The translations under genes were made by a program, and so were the position numbers. From the NCBI RefSeq assembly GCF_011493005.1, contig NZ_CP049156.1, positions 1,240,001 to 1,304,000 on the forward strand: a stretch of 64,000 nt of DNA, read 5' to 3'. Of the stretch, positions 27,485 through 37,282 are shown in pieces (the stretch's first letter is position 1; each line of letters starts with the position of its first letter). A model generated the notes under the pieces. It saw nothing but the letters and a program-made list of their open reading frames with translations, was not told the DNA's origin and searched no databases. Origin of the DNA: Caballeronia sp. SBC1. Lineage in GTDB: Bacteria; Pseudomonadota; Gammaproteobacteria; Burkholderiales; Burkholderiaceae.

Positions 27485-30400
27485 ATGCTCGAACTTTTCT
27501 ATTCGAATCGCCATGAAACGCTGTCGCAGGCGCTGCTCGACGACGTCGCCGCGTTCGCGCTGAATGGCGGCGATCCATTCGCGAGCCAGACGATCATCGT
27601 GCCGAGCGCGGCAGTGCGCCGTCGGCTCGAACTGGACATGGCCGCCCGCTTTGGCATTTGTGCAAACGTGGACCTGTGTTATCTGGCGCAGTGGTTGTGG
27701 GCGAGGATCGGCGGTGTGTTACCCGTACCCGAGCATTCGCCGTTTGCGCCCGACCGGTTGGTGTGGCGCTGCTTCCGGCTGCTCGGAGCAATGACGGAAG
27801 CAGCGCCGGAGAGCTCGTCGCGACTGCGCGTCTACCTAGATGCCGCCGACGACTCCATGCGCTATGAACTCGCGCGCCGTATCGCAACGGTGTTCGATCA
27901 CTATCTGACGTATCGGCCGGAATGGCTGCTGCACTGGCAGGCCGGTGGGTCGATCCTGGCGTCGGCCGGCGGGGCAATCGACGCAAACGGTCCGCGCTTG
28001 CCGAACGCCACGGCCATCCAGCGCGAGGACGAACGCTGGCAGGCCTCGCTATGGCGTGCGCTGCTCGCCGACCTCGCGCAAGACGCCGGCGCGCACGATC
28101 CCACGCCGCCCGCGTACCGGTTCCTGAGCGAATCGCCGAAACTCGATCTCGACGCCGTGATGAAGGCCGAGTGGCCGGAGCGCGTGAGCGTGTTCGCGTT
28201 GCCGACCATGCCGCCGTTGCATATTGCGTTGCTGCGCGAGTTGTCGCGATGGATCGACGTGCGGATCTATGCCATTGATCCGTGCCGCGAGTTCTGGTTC
28301 GACATCGTGAGCGAGGCGCGTGTGGAGCAACTCGAACTGGCGGGGAAGCTGGATTTCCAGGAAGTGGGCCATCCGCTGCTCGCCGAATGGGGCCGCCAGA
28401 CGCAGGCGCAATTGCACATGCTGCGCGAGCTGACGGAGAGCGCGGCGTCGCGGGAAGCCAGTCATTTCGAGGAGAATCCCGCGCCCACATGGCTCGCCCG
28501 CGTGCAGAACACGATCCTCAATTTGAACGAGGTTGCCGAACTGGGCGAAGCGGACGAAGCGCTTGAACCCGGTATCGAAATTCACGTGTGCCATAGCTTG
28601 TCGAGGCAGCTTGAAGTGTTGCACGATCGTTTGCTTGGCTGGTTCGACGAGATGGACGGGCTGCAGCCGTCGGACGTGCTCGTGGCGTTTCCGGATCTCG
28701 CGGCGGCGGGTCCGCTTATTGATGGCGTGTTTGGCACCGCGCCCGCTGGCGTGGCCGGTGAGCGCCGGCGGATTCCGTATCGGATCACGGGCCTGCCCCC
28801 TTCGCAGGCAAACCCGGTCGCGCGCGTGTTGCTCGATTGGCTGGCGTTGCCTGAACGCAGTGTCGGCGCACCCGAGTTGATCGAATGGTTGCGGGTCGAC
28901 GCGGTCGCGGCGCGTTATGGCATAGATGCCGTCGCGCTGGAAACCGCGCAAACGTGGCTCGCGGCGGCCGGTGCACGGCGCGGGCTCACGCCGTCGGCCG
29001 TTACTGCTGCGGACGTGCCTGCTGCCCGTCACACCTTTTCCGATGCCCTCACGCGGTTGTTCCTCGGCTATGCGTTGCCGGATGGCGGCGCGCCTGTCGA
29101 CGAGTGGCTGCCGGTTGGCGGCGCTCAGGGGTCGGACGCGGAATTGCTCGGCCGGCTGACGCGGTTTATCGACGACATTGACGCGTTCGGCGAGCGTATA
29201 GCCACACCGCGTACGCCGCGGGCCTGGACGCAATTGCTGCTCGACGCACTCACGCAGTTCTTCGATGCCGGTCTGCCGTTTGCAGACTCAATCGCCGACG
29301 TCCGGTCGACACTCGATGCACTGATGCTTTCCATGAGCGAAGGCGCCGTGGATACCGAAATTGCCGCCGACGTTCTGCGAACGGCACTCACCGACGCACT
29401 CGACGACGCCGCGCGTGGCGGCGTCCCATGGGGCGGCGTGACGTTTTCGTCGCTGACGAGCTTGCGCGGGCTGCCGTATCGCGTGGTCTGCCTGCTCGGC
29501 ATGGACGACGGCATGTTGCCGAGTCTCGCGCGCGCTGACGAATTCGACCTGATGGCGAGTTTCGGCAAGCTCGGTGACCGGCAACGCCGTGACGACGAAC
29601 GCAACTTGTTCCTCGACTTGTTGTTGTCGGCGCGAGACCGTTTGATGATCGCGTACACGGGACGCAGCATTCGCGACAACGCCGCGCTGCCGCCTGCCGC
29701 GCTGATCGACGAATTGCTCGACTATCTGGCGGAAACGGCGGCGGGCGAGGGGGCATCGCCGAAGGAGATCGAGCGCGCGCGCAGCCGTTTCGTATTCGAG
29801 CATCCGTTGCAGCCGTTCGCGCCCGAGTACTTCAGCGCGCCGTTGTTCACCTACGAGCCGGAGCGCGCGGAACTGGCGCAGACGCTCGCGCTCGGCAGGA
29901 GCGAGCCGGCAACGAAATTCTTTAGCGGGCCGTTGCCGGCGGAAGAGGTTGAACCCGTTGCGTTCGATGACTTCGAGCGTTTCTGGCGTCATCCGGCGCG
30001 CGCTATCTTGCGTGATCGGCTCGGCATTTCGCTCTTCGACGCTGAGACCGAACTCGGGGATACGGAACCATTCGAGCTTGAATATCCGGGCCGGGCCGCG
30101 CTGGCCGATCGGGTGCTGCCCGCGCTGCTCGAGCTCACCGCCGACAATGAAGCAAGCGGCCTCGACCGCGCGCGGCGAGTCGCGCGTGCGAGTCCCGAAA
30201 TGCCAGGCGGCGCGACGGGCGGCGTGTGGCAATCGCGGGAAATTAGCGCCTTGCATTCGCTTGCCAATAGGGTGCGTGTCGCGACAGGGGAAGGCGCGGA
30301 GCGCTTGCCGTTCACGCTGGATATCAAGCCACGCTGGCCGGATGCCGAATTATTCGGCCGCCACGACGCTACGTTGCAAGATGATGCTTTGCAGCCGCTG

Positions 30401-30874
30401 CAGCTTCACGGCACTCTGAGTTTGCTCACCGAAGAAGGCCAGATCATTTACCGATACGACGTGCCGCGCGCCCGCGACTACCTCTCTGCATGGCTTGCAC
30501 ATCTTGCCTATTGCGCCGCGTTGCCCGATGGCCCGCGACGTACGGTGTGGCACGGGCGCGGCACGCAATCGAGTGGCTTTGAACTGACGCCCGTCGACGA
30601 TCCTCACTCGCACCTGGCAACACTCGCTGCGCTATATCGTGCCGGGCGGCGCATGCCGCTGCGGTTCTTTCCGAAGAGCGCGTGGACATGGGTCAAGGAA
30701 AGCGAGTCCAAGGCGCAGGGCGTGTGGATATCGGACAGAACGCGTGGCGAGTCGGACGATCCCGCGCTGCGTATCGCGTTTCGCGGCGCTGAACTGAGAC
30801 TCGATGAAACTTTCGCCAAGTTGGCCAGGATCGTCTTCGAGCCGTTGATCCAGCACATGCGGAGCGACGCATGA
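27485..30874 (+). CDS. recC: Exodeoxyribonuclease V subunit gamma
   Basis: A 1129-residue RecC, near the E. coli length of 1122. The ATG at 27485 follows AGGA and gives MLELFYSNRHETLSQALLDD, matching the RecC N-terminus; upstream in-frame sequence is not RecC-like. Known blocks are IIVPSAAVRRRLELDMAARF, WLWARIGGVLP and SLTSLRGLPYRVVCLLGMDD. RecC has degenerate helicase and nuclease folds and recognises Chi within RecBCD. First gene of a four-gene operon with ATGA-type overlaps. Confidence 0.95.
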   Translation: MLELFYSNRHETLSQALLDDVAAFALNGGDPFASQTIIVPSAAVRRRLELDMAARFGICANVDLCYLAQWLWARIGGVLPVPEHSPFAPDRLVWRCFRLLGAMTEAAPESSSRLRVYLDAADDSMRYELARRIATVFDHYLTYRPEWLLHWQAGGSILASAGGAIDANGPRLPNATAIQREDERWQASLWRALLADLAQDAGAHDPTPPAYRFLSESPKLDLDAVMKAEWPERVSVFALPTMPPLHIALLRELSRWIDVRIYAIDPCREFWFDIVSEARVEQLELAGKLDFQEVGHPLLAEWGRQTQAQLHMLRELTESAASREASHFEENPAPTWLARVQNTILNLNEVAELGEADEALEPGIEIHVCHSLSRQLEVLHDRLLGWFDEMDGLQPSDVLVAFPDLAAAGPLIDGVFGTAPAGVAGERRRIPYRITGLPPSQANPVARVLLDWLALPERSVGAPELIEWLRVDAVAARYGIDAVALETAQTWLAAAGARRGLTPSAVTAADVPAARHTFSDALTRLFLGYALPDGGAPVDEWLPVGGAQGSDAELLGRLTRFIDDIDAFGERIATPRTPRAWTQLLLDALTQFFDAGLPFADSIADVRSTLDALMLSMSEGAVDTEIAADVLRTALTDALDDAARGGVPWGGVTFSSLTSLRGLPYRVVCLLGMDDGMLPSLARADEFDLMASFGKLGDRQRRDDERNLFLDLLLSARDRLMIAYTGRSIRDNAALPPAALIDELLDYLAETAAGEGASPKEIERARSRFVFEHPLQPFAPEYFSAPLFTYEPERAELAQTLALGRSEPATKFFSGPLPAEEVEPVAFDDFERFWRHPARAILRDRLGISLFDAETELGDTEPFELEYPGRAALADRVLPALLELTADNEASGLDRARRVARASPEMPGGATGGVWQSREISALHSLANRVRVATGEGAERLPFTLDIKPRWPDAELFGRHDATLQDDALQPLQLHGTLSLLTEEGQIIYRYDVPRARDYLSAWLAHLAYCAALPDGPRRTVWHGRGTQSSGFELTPVDDPHSHLATLAALYRAGRRMPLRFFPKSAWTWVKESESKAQGVWISDRTRGESDDPALRIAFRGAELRLDETFAKLARIVFEPLIQHMRSDA

Positions 30875-33800
30875 TGCGTACCGAAATAACCACAGTGACG
30901 GCTAACGCGGCCGACGAACTCGACGTCTTCGAGTGTTCGCTCGATGGCGTGAGCCAGATCGAAGCATCGGCGGGAACGGGGAAGACGTGGAACATCTGCG
31001 CGCTCTACGTTCGCCTTCTGCTGGAAAAGAAGCTCGCCGCCGACGCCATTCTTGTCGTCACCTTCACGAAAGCGGCCACGGCTGAACTGCATGAGCGCAT
31101 CCGCTCGCGGCTCGTCCAGATCGAGCACGCGATGAAAACCGGCGACACCGCGGGCGACGCATTCCTCGAGCGCCTGTTCGAGACTACGCTTGAACGTGTT
31201 GATCCTGATGAAGCGCTCAAGCGCATCAAAATCGCGCTGCATACCTTCGATCAGGCCGCCATCCACACAATCCACGCGTTCTGCCAGCGTGCTCTGCAAG
31301 AGGCCCCGTTCGCTGCAACCATGCCGTTCGCGTTCGAACTGGAAGCCGACGACAGCGCGTTGCGCTTCGAGATGGCAGCGGACTTCTGGCGTGAACGGGT
31401 CGAACCGGCCGCCGCTCGGGATTCGTCGTTCGCCGCGTGGCTCGTGAGCCGAGGCGCAGGACCTGCATCGCTCGACGCACAGCTTTCGCGCCGGCTGAAA
31501 AAGCCACTTGCCACGTTGCGCTGGGGAGAGTCGGAGCTCGCCCACCGCGAGGACGCGCAAGCGTTGTTCGATACGGCGTGCGCGGTGTGGCACGCCGAAC
31601 GCGACACCATAGTGCAATTGCTGGTCGACGCCGAAGCGAAGCTCAGCAAGACCACGCACAAGCGCACGCTGATTGACGCGGCGATTGCTGCGTGGTCCGA
31701 CTATTTCGCCAGCAACGATTGCCACGCCGCGCCGCCGAAAGAAGCGCTGAAGCTCACCGCGAGCGCGTTGAAGAAAGGCACGAAGGTGAAGAACGAACCA
31801 CCCTCGCATGCTTTCTTCGAGCACGCCGAGACGCTTGCCGCCGCTGCTGCTGCCGCGGAAGCGGCGCAGCGCGCGGCATGGCTTGGCATCGTGCGTGAGT
31901 GGCTTGACTACGCGCCGCTGGAACTGGCGGTGCGCAAGCGGACGCGGCGCGTGGTGTCGTTCGACGACTTGCTGTCCAACCTGTATCAGGCGCTCGCGGC
32001 TAATCCGTGGCTCGCCGATGCACTTCGGGCACGTTACCCGGCTGCATTGATCGATGAGTTCCAGGACACAGACCCGCTGCAGTTTGCCATCTTCAACAGC
32101 ATCTTCGCGCCGCAAGGGCCGTTGTTTCTGGTCGGCGATCCGAAGCAGGCCATCTACAGTTTTCGTGCCGCCGACCTGCATACGTATTTGATGGCGCGCG
32201 AGCGGGCGTCGGCGAGATATACGCTTGCGGTCAACCAGCGCTCGACTGCGCCGATCATCGATGCCTGCAACCGCATTTTCGGTGCGAACCCGGCGGCGTT
32301 CATTCTCGACGGATTGACTTACCAGCCGGTGCGCGCAGGCACGCGCGAGCGCAAGCCGTTCAATGACAACACAGCGTCGGCGGCGTATTCCGATACCGCG
32401 GATTTCTGCGTGTGGATGTTGCCGCAAGGCGATTCAGCGCTGTCGAAAACGAACGCCAACCGTCAGGCGGCGGAGGCCTGCGCGGCCGAGATCGTGCGAT
32501 TGTTGCGCGGTGCTCAAAACGGCGAAGTAACGATAGGCGACAAGCCCCTGTCGCCCGGCCAGATTGCGGTGCTTGTGCAGACGCACCGGCAGGGCAGTCT
32601 CGTCAAGCGGGTGCTCGCAAGCTGGGGCGTGGGCAGCGTGGAACTGGCGCAAGCATCGGTATTCGGTACGTTCGACGCGGAGCAGATCGAGCGTTTGCTA
32701 GCCGCCATCGATACCCCCGGCGACTTGCGCCGCTTGCGCGCGGCGCTTGCGACGGACTGGCTCGGGCTCGACGCCGCCGCGTTGTGGAACCTCGAGCATA
32801 GCGAAGCGGTGGAGGGTTCCGCCGCGGCCGATGCCATGAGCTGGGTCGAACGTTTCTCGCGTTACCGGATGCTGTGGCACGAGCGCGGTTTTGCGGTGAT
32901 GTGGCGCACGCTCGCGCGTGAGCTGATGATCGCGCAGCGTCTTGTTGTCGGTCCGGATGGCGAGCGCCGCCTGACCAACGTCAATCATCTGGCCGAGTTG
33001 ATTCAGGCACGTGGCGCGGTTCAACCGGGCATTGCGCCCACGCTGCGCTGGCTAGCCGCGCAGCGCGCGGAGCAGGGCGGCGGAGAAGATGCGCAGTTGC
33101 GGCTCGAGTCTGATCGTAATCTTGTGCAGATCGTCACGGTGCACAAATCGAAGGGTCTGGAATACGCGGTCGTATTCTGTCCATTCCTGAACGACGGCGC
33201 GTTGCGCGACCCGCCGTCCACGGGACTGCCCGACGCCCGCGAATATCACGATGACGGCACGGCCATACTGCACTACGGCTACACGGACGAAGAGGGCGAG
33301 CGAGCGTCGGGACTCGCCACGCGCGAGCAGGCTGCCGAACGCGCGCGGCTCGTGTATGTGGCACTCACGCGCGCGGTGTACCGGTGTTACGTGGTCGGAG
33401 GCGTGTATCTGATCGGCAAATCAGCGAAGGAATCGCGGCGCAGCGTGCTGAACTGGCTGGTCGCGGGCGCGGGCCATGCGTTCGGTGACTGGCTCGCCGA
33501 GCCGCCCGAAGAAGACGATGTGATCGGAAGTTGGCAAGCGCTTGCGACGGGCTCCATCTCCGTCGAACCGTTGCCTGTGATCGACATGCGTGAACCGCTC
33601 GTGGTGATCCGCGACGCGGGTTTCACGCCTCAGCCGCGAACCAGCCGTCGCGTGTTGCGTGACAGTTGGCGGACCGCCAGCTTCAGTTCCATGATCGCCG
33701 CCGGCGCACGTGAGGAATCGAATCAGGCGCAGCCGACTGACGAACGTCCCGACCACGACGGGCGTATCGACGCAATAGCGGCGCTTACACTGGTCACGCC

Positions 33801-34584
33801 AATTGAAATGCCGTTGCCCGCCGCCCCGATCCAACTCGATACCGACGATATCCTCGCGTTCCCGCGCGGCCCGTCGGCAGGCGAGTGCTTGCACCGCATG
33901 TACGAGCTCGCAGATTTCACGGACTCCGCAAATTGGCCCGAAGCGATCGAGCGCGCGTTACATGAACATCCCATTCCCGTCTCAGCGACCGACGCGCTGG
34001 CTGCCAACCTGCCCGCGATGATGGCGCGTCTGCTCGCCGATACGGTTGCGACCGAACTCGTGCCAGGCATGCGCCTCGATACCATTCCCACCAAGCGGCG
34101 CATGAATGAACTCGAGTTCCTGTTCCCAGCGGAATCGCTTGATTTCACGGCCTTGCGGCGCGTGCTCGTCGCGCATGGCTTCCCCGACGTCGCGCTGGAA
34201 GCCGGAACCTTGCGCGGCTTCGTCAAGGGGTTCATCGACTTGATCGTCGAGCATGAAGGGCGTTTCTGGATCGTCGACTGGAAGTCGAATCATCTCGGGC
34301 TGACACCCGCCGATTACGACGAGGAATCTCTTGACGCCGCAATGGCCTCGCATGCCTATCACTTGCAGGCGCTCTTTTACACGGTGGCGCTGCATCGTTA
34401 TCTTCGCTTGCGGCTGCGTGACTACGCGTTTGAGCGGCACATCGGCGGTTATTTGTATTTGTTCGTGCGCGGCGTAAGACCCGATTGGCGCGATGGTGAC
34501 AGGCCAGCGGGTGTGCATGTGGGCAAGCCATCGCTGGAACTGATCGAGGCGATCGATCGACTGATGCAAGGAGTTGCTGCATGA
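30871..34584 (+). CDS. recB: Exodeoxyribonuclease V subunit beta
   Basis: A 1237-residue RecB. The UvrD-type helicase has Walker A EASAGTGKTW near 31-40, the LIDEFQDTDPLQ Walker B and the VTVHKSKGLEYAVVF motif. The C-terminal nuclease carries the DxK active site in FWIVDWKSNHLG near residue 1136. It is the 3'-5' helicase and the nuclease of RecBCD, acting on double-strand breaks. It overlaps recC and recD by 4 bases each, so translation is coupled. Confidence 0.96.
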   Translation: MMRTEITTVTANAADELDVFECSLDGVSQIEASAGTGKTWNICALYVRLLLEKKLAADAILVVTFTKAATAELHERIRSRLVQIEHAMKTGDTAGDAFLERLFETTLERVDPDEALKRIKIALHTFDQAAIHTIHAFCQRALQEAPFAATMPFAFELEADDSALRFEMAADFWRERVEPAAARDSSFAAWLVSRGAGPASLDAQLSRRLKKPLATLRWGESELAHREDAQALFDTACAVWHAERDTIVQLLVDAEAKLSKTTHKRTLIDAAIAAWSDYFASNDCHAAPPKEALKLTASALKKGTKVKNEPPSHAFFEHAETLAAAAAAAEAAQRAAWLGIVREWLDYAPLELAVRKRTRRVVSFDDLLSNLYQALAANPWLADALRARYPAALIDEFQDTDPLQFAIFNSIFAPQGPLFLVGDPKQAIYSFRAADLHTYLMARERASARYTLAVNQRSTAPIIDACNRIFGANPAAFILDGLTYQPVRAGTRERKPFNDNTASAAYSDTADFCVWMLPQGDSALSKTNANRQAAEACAAEIVRLLRGAQNGEVTIGDKPLSPGQIAVLVQTHRQGSLVKRVLASWGVGSVELAQASVFGTFDAEQIERLLAAIDTPGDLRRLRAALATDWLGLDAAALWNLEHSEAVEGSAAADAMSWVERFSRYRMLWHERGFAVMWRTLARELMIAQRLVVGPDGERRLTNVNHLAELIQARGAVQPGIAPTLRWLAAQRAEQGGGEDAQLRLESDRNLVQIVTVHKSKGLEYAVVFCPFLNDGALRDPPSTGLPDAREYHDDGTAILHYGYTDEEGERASGLATREQAAERARLVYVALTRAVYRCYVVGGVYLIGKSAKESRRSVLNWLVAGAGHAFGDWLAEPPEEDDVIGSWQALATGSISVEPLPVIDMREPLVVIRDAGFTPQPRTSRRVLRDSWRTASFSSMIAAGAREESNQAQPTDERPDHDGRIDAIAALTLVTPIEMPLPAAPIQLDTDDILAFPRGPSAGECLHRMYELADFTDSANWPEAIERALHEHPIPVSATDALAANLPAMMARLLADTVATELVPGMRLDTIPTKRRMNELEFLFPAESLDFTALRRVLVAHGFPDVALEAGTLRGFVKGFIDLIVEHEGRFWIVDWKSNHLGLTPADYDEESLDAAMASHAYHLQALFYTVALHRYLRLRLRDYAFERHIGGYLYLFVRGVRPDWRDGDRPAGVHVGKPSLELIEAIDRLMQGVAA

Positions 34585-36635
34585 ACGCGCCCGACCTCAC
34601 GCTTGTCTCCGACGATAACGTTGCGCTCGCCGATGGTTTCGCGCGCCGGATAGGCGCGTTATCGAAACGCCTTCAGGGCGACGCCGACAACGTACGCTGG
34701 GCCCAGCGGGCGGCGTTTGCAGTAAGCCGCGCGACGACGCAAGGGCACGTGTGTATCGCGCTCGATGCACTCGCGCAGCGGTATGGCGAAACTGCCGGCG
34801 TGGTACATGCCGCATTGCTGGCGAGCGGCGTGGTGTGTGACGGCCGGAAAGCTGCTGCGGACCTGCTTCCTCTTGTTATTGATTCCAGTCGGCGTATCTA
34901 TCTCGCCCGGTATTTCGACTACGAACGGCGGCTCGCGCGGGCGCTGGTCGAACGTGCCCAGGTGTCTGCTGATGCACCCGATCCGGCTGAATTGAAGGCG
35001 CGCGTGGGGCGCTATTTCGCGGCGTCAAAGAACGACGATGACAACATCGACTGGCAGCGCGTCGCCGCGCTCGTCGCGTTGTCAGGGCGTCTCACCATCG
35101 TGAGCGGTGGCCCGGGAACGGGCAAGACAACAACGGTTGTCGGCGTGCTCGCTTGCCTGCTAGACGAAAACCCGGCTTTACGCATCGCGCTCGCGGCGCC
35201 CACGGGCAAGGCGGCGCAGCGCATGCAGGAAGCGCTGGTCGAACGCGCCAATGTGTTGCCGCCCGAGCTGGCGGCGCGTTTGCCGCACACGTCGTTCACG
35301 CTGCAGCGTCTGCTAGGCACGCAGGCGAACGGGCGCTTCCGGCATCATCGCGACAATCCGCTGCCGTTTGATGTGATCGTGATCGACGAGGCGTCCATGA
35401 TCGATGTCGCGCTGGCCGCGCATCTCCTCGAAGCGGTCGCGCCCGGTGCGCGGCTCGTGATGCTTGGCGACAAGGATCAACTTGCCGCCGTAGAAGCAGG
35501 CGCTGTGTTCGCTGAACTGAGCGCGCAGCCGGTTTTCAGCGATGCAGGCGCGGCGCGGATTGCTGCAGCGTTGTCGATGCCGGCAGATCGGTTCATCGCC
35601 GCGTTGCCGAGTGGCCGTGAAGGTGAAAGTGACGCTGATGGTCAGACCGAGCTGCTTGAAATCGAGCCCATGTGGATCGACGAACCTGGTTATCTGATCC
35701 CGGACGACGACAAAGACGCTTATGACGGCTACAACGTATTGGCGAGCGTGAGCGTGCCCGAAGTCGACTGGCATCCTGCGGCGCCTGCCGCATTCGATCA
35801 AACCGCGATCAGTCCGTTGACCGATTGTGTCGTGTGGTTGCAGCGCAATTATCGTTTCGGCCTGGATTCGGATATTGGCAGGTTGTCGGTCGCCATCCGT
35901 CGTGGTTCCGTCGACGACGCGCTTGCCGCCCTGACACTCGGCAGCCAGGACAACCCGACAAAAGCGGCGCTGCTTATCGACGACGCGGGACCTCATCTCT
36001 CCGAGCGCACGCTGGCGCGCCTGAACGCCGGTTTCGAACCGTACGCGCGAATGCTCGCCGAAACGCTCGAAGCGGGAACCGGGGCGGCACCGCTTTTCGA
36101 TGCGCTCAACCGCTTTCGCATCCTTGCCGCCACGCGTCATGGGCCGCGAGGTGTCGATGAAATCAACGCGCGTGTATCGGCGTGGGTCCGGACGGCTGCA
36201 TCGGTCACCCTGGGCGCGGGCGCTCAATGGTTCGCGGGGCGGCCAGTGATCGTTACGCGCAATGACTACGCGTTGGGCGTGTTCAACGGTGATATCGGCA
36301 TTGCGCTGCCGGCGGCCAGCGGCGCCATGCAGGTCTGCTTCCGCATGGCGGACGGAACGTTGCGGATGCTCTCTCCCGCCGCATTGCCGCCTCACGACAC
36401 GGCATTCGCGCTGACCGTCCACAAATCACAGGGCTCGGAATTCGATCACGCCGCGCTGGTATTGCCGAGCGCGTTTGGCCGCATGTTGTCTCGGGAACTG
36501 GTTTATACGGCGATCACGCGGGCGCGTAGCCGCATAGACGTGATTGGCTCGACGGACGTCTTCGCGCAGGCCGTCCGTACACCTACGCGGCGTGACTCGG
36601 GCCTGGCCGCGCGGATTGCGGAGGCGGCATTGTGA
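34581..36635 (+). CDS. recD: Exodeoxyribonuclease V subunit alpha
   Basis: A 684-residue 5'-3' SF1B helicase, longer than the E. coli subunit (608). Walker A GGPGTGKTT lies near 176-184, Walker B as VIDEASMID, and the C-terminal TVHKSQGSEFDHA and TAITRARS motifs are intact. Extra length sits about 335-410, an acidic segment with SGREGESDADGQ. It completes the RecBCD complex. Its stop overlaps the GTG start of arfB. Confidence 0.95.
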   Translation: MNAPDLTLVSDDNVALADGFARRIGALSKRLQGDADNVRWAQRAAFAVSRATTQGHVCIALDALAQRYGETAGVVHAALLASGVVCDGRKAAADLLPLVIDSSRRIYLARYFDYERRLARALVERAQVSADAPDPAELKARVGRYFAASKNDDDNIDWQRVAALVALSGRLTIVSGGPGTGKTTTVVGVLACLLDENPALRIALAAPTGKAAQRMQEALVERANVLPPELAARLPHTSFTLQRLLGTQANGRFRHHRDNPLPFDVIVIDEASMIDVALAAHLLEAVAPGARLVMLGDKDQLAAVEAGAVFAELSAQPVFSDAGAARIAAALSMPADRFIAALPSGREGESDADGQTELLEIEPMWIDEPGYLIPDDDKDAYDGYNVLASVSVPEVDWHPAAPAAFDQTAISPLTDCVVWLQRNYRFGLDSDIGRLSVAIRRGSVDDALAALTLGSQDNPTKAALLIDDAGPHLSERTLARLNAGFEPYARMLAETLEAGTGAAPLFDALNRFRILAATRHGPRGVDEINARVSAWVRTAASVTLGAGAQWFAGRPVIVTRNDYALGVFNGDIGIALPAASGAMQVCFRMADGTLRMLSPAALPPHDTAFALTVHKSQGSEFDHAALVLPSAFGRMLSRELVYTAITRARSRIDVIGSTDVFAQAVRTPTRRDSGLAARIAEAAL

Positions 36636-37045
36636 ATCATACGATAGAGTATGTGATCCGGCCGAACGAGGTCGAGCTGATCGCCGTGCGCGCACAAGGG
36701 GCGGGCGGGCAGAACGTCAACAAGGTGTCGAGCGCGATTCACCTGCGTTTCGATATCCAGGCGTCGTCGCTGCCGGAAACGATCAAGATGCGCTTGCTCG
36801 CATTACGCGACAGTCGCATCACCCGTGACGGGGTGATCATCATCAAGTCGCAGGAACACCGTACGCAGGACATGAATCGTGCCGCGGCACTTGCGCGGCT
36901 CGACGAGATTATCCAGCGCGTCAGCGTGACACGCCGTACGCGCGTGGCGACGAAACCTACCCGGGCGTCGCAGTTGCGAAGGGTGGATGGGAAAGTGCGG
37001 CGGGGCGCGGTGAAGGCAACGCGTGGACGGGTAGTGGGAGATTGA
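36632..37045 (+). CDS. arfB: Alternative ribosome-rescue factor ArfB
   Basis: A 137-residue class I release-factor-like peptidyl-tRNA hydrolase. The catalytic GGQ is in GAGGQNVNKVSSAIHLRF near 28-30, and a basic C-terminal tail rich in Arg/Lys (RRTRVATKPTRASQLRR) would enter the mRNA channel of stalled ribosomes. The start is the GTG at 36632, which overlaps the recD stop as GTGA. This is unusual company: it places ribosome rescue in the recombination operon. Confidence 0.92.
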   Translation: MNHTIEYVIRPNEVELIAVRAQGAGGQNVNKVSSAIHLRFDIQASSLPETIKMRLLALRDSRITRDGVIIIKSQEHRTQDMNRAAALARLDEIIQRVSVTRRTRVATKPTRASQLRRVDGKVRRGAVKATRGRVVGD

Positions 37046-37282
37046 GGTGCAGTCAGCCAGTTTCGTACGGCGGTCCGCTTTGGGGCCGGCCAACGATTGA
37101 CTTGGCCCGTCGCCAGCACAGCCCCGGCCCGCGTAGGAGGGCCACCTACGCCGACCATCCCGGCTCTCAACGCGATCAGCGCTGCCCACCGGAAGCCAAG
37201 CCCTGCCACCCGCATTTACGCGTGACAGGAACAGTGCCCTTCAAAGCGGCCGTATAAAAATCAAGGCGGCCGCGTATTACCG

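Noticed and set aside
30604..32427. 607-codon open frame antisense to recC/recB
   Set aside because: Same mirror effect; overlaps intact RecC C-terminus and RecB Walker A region.
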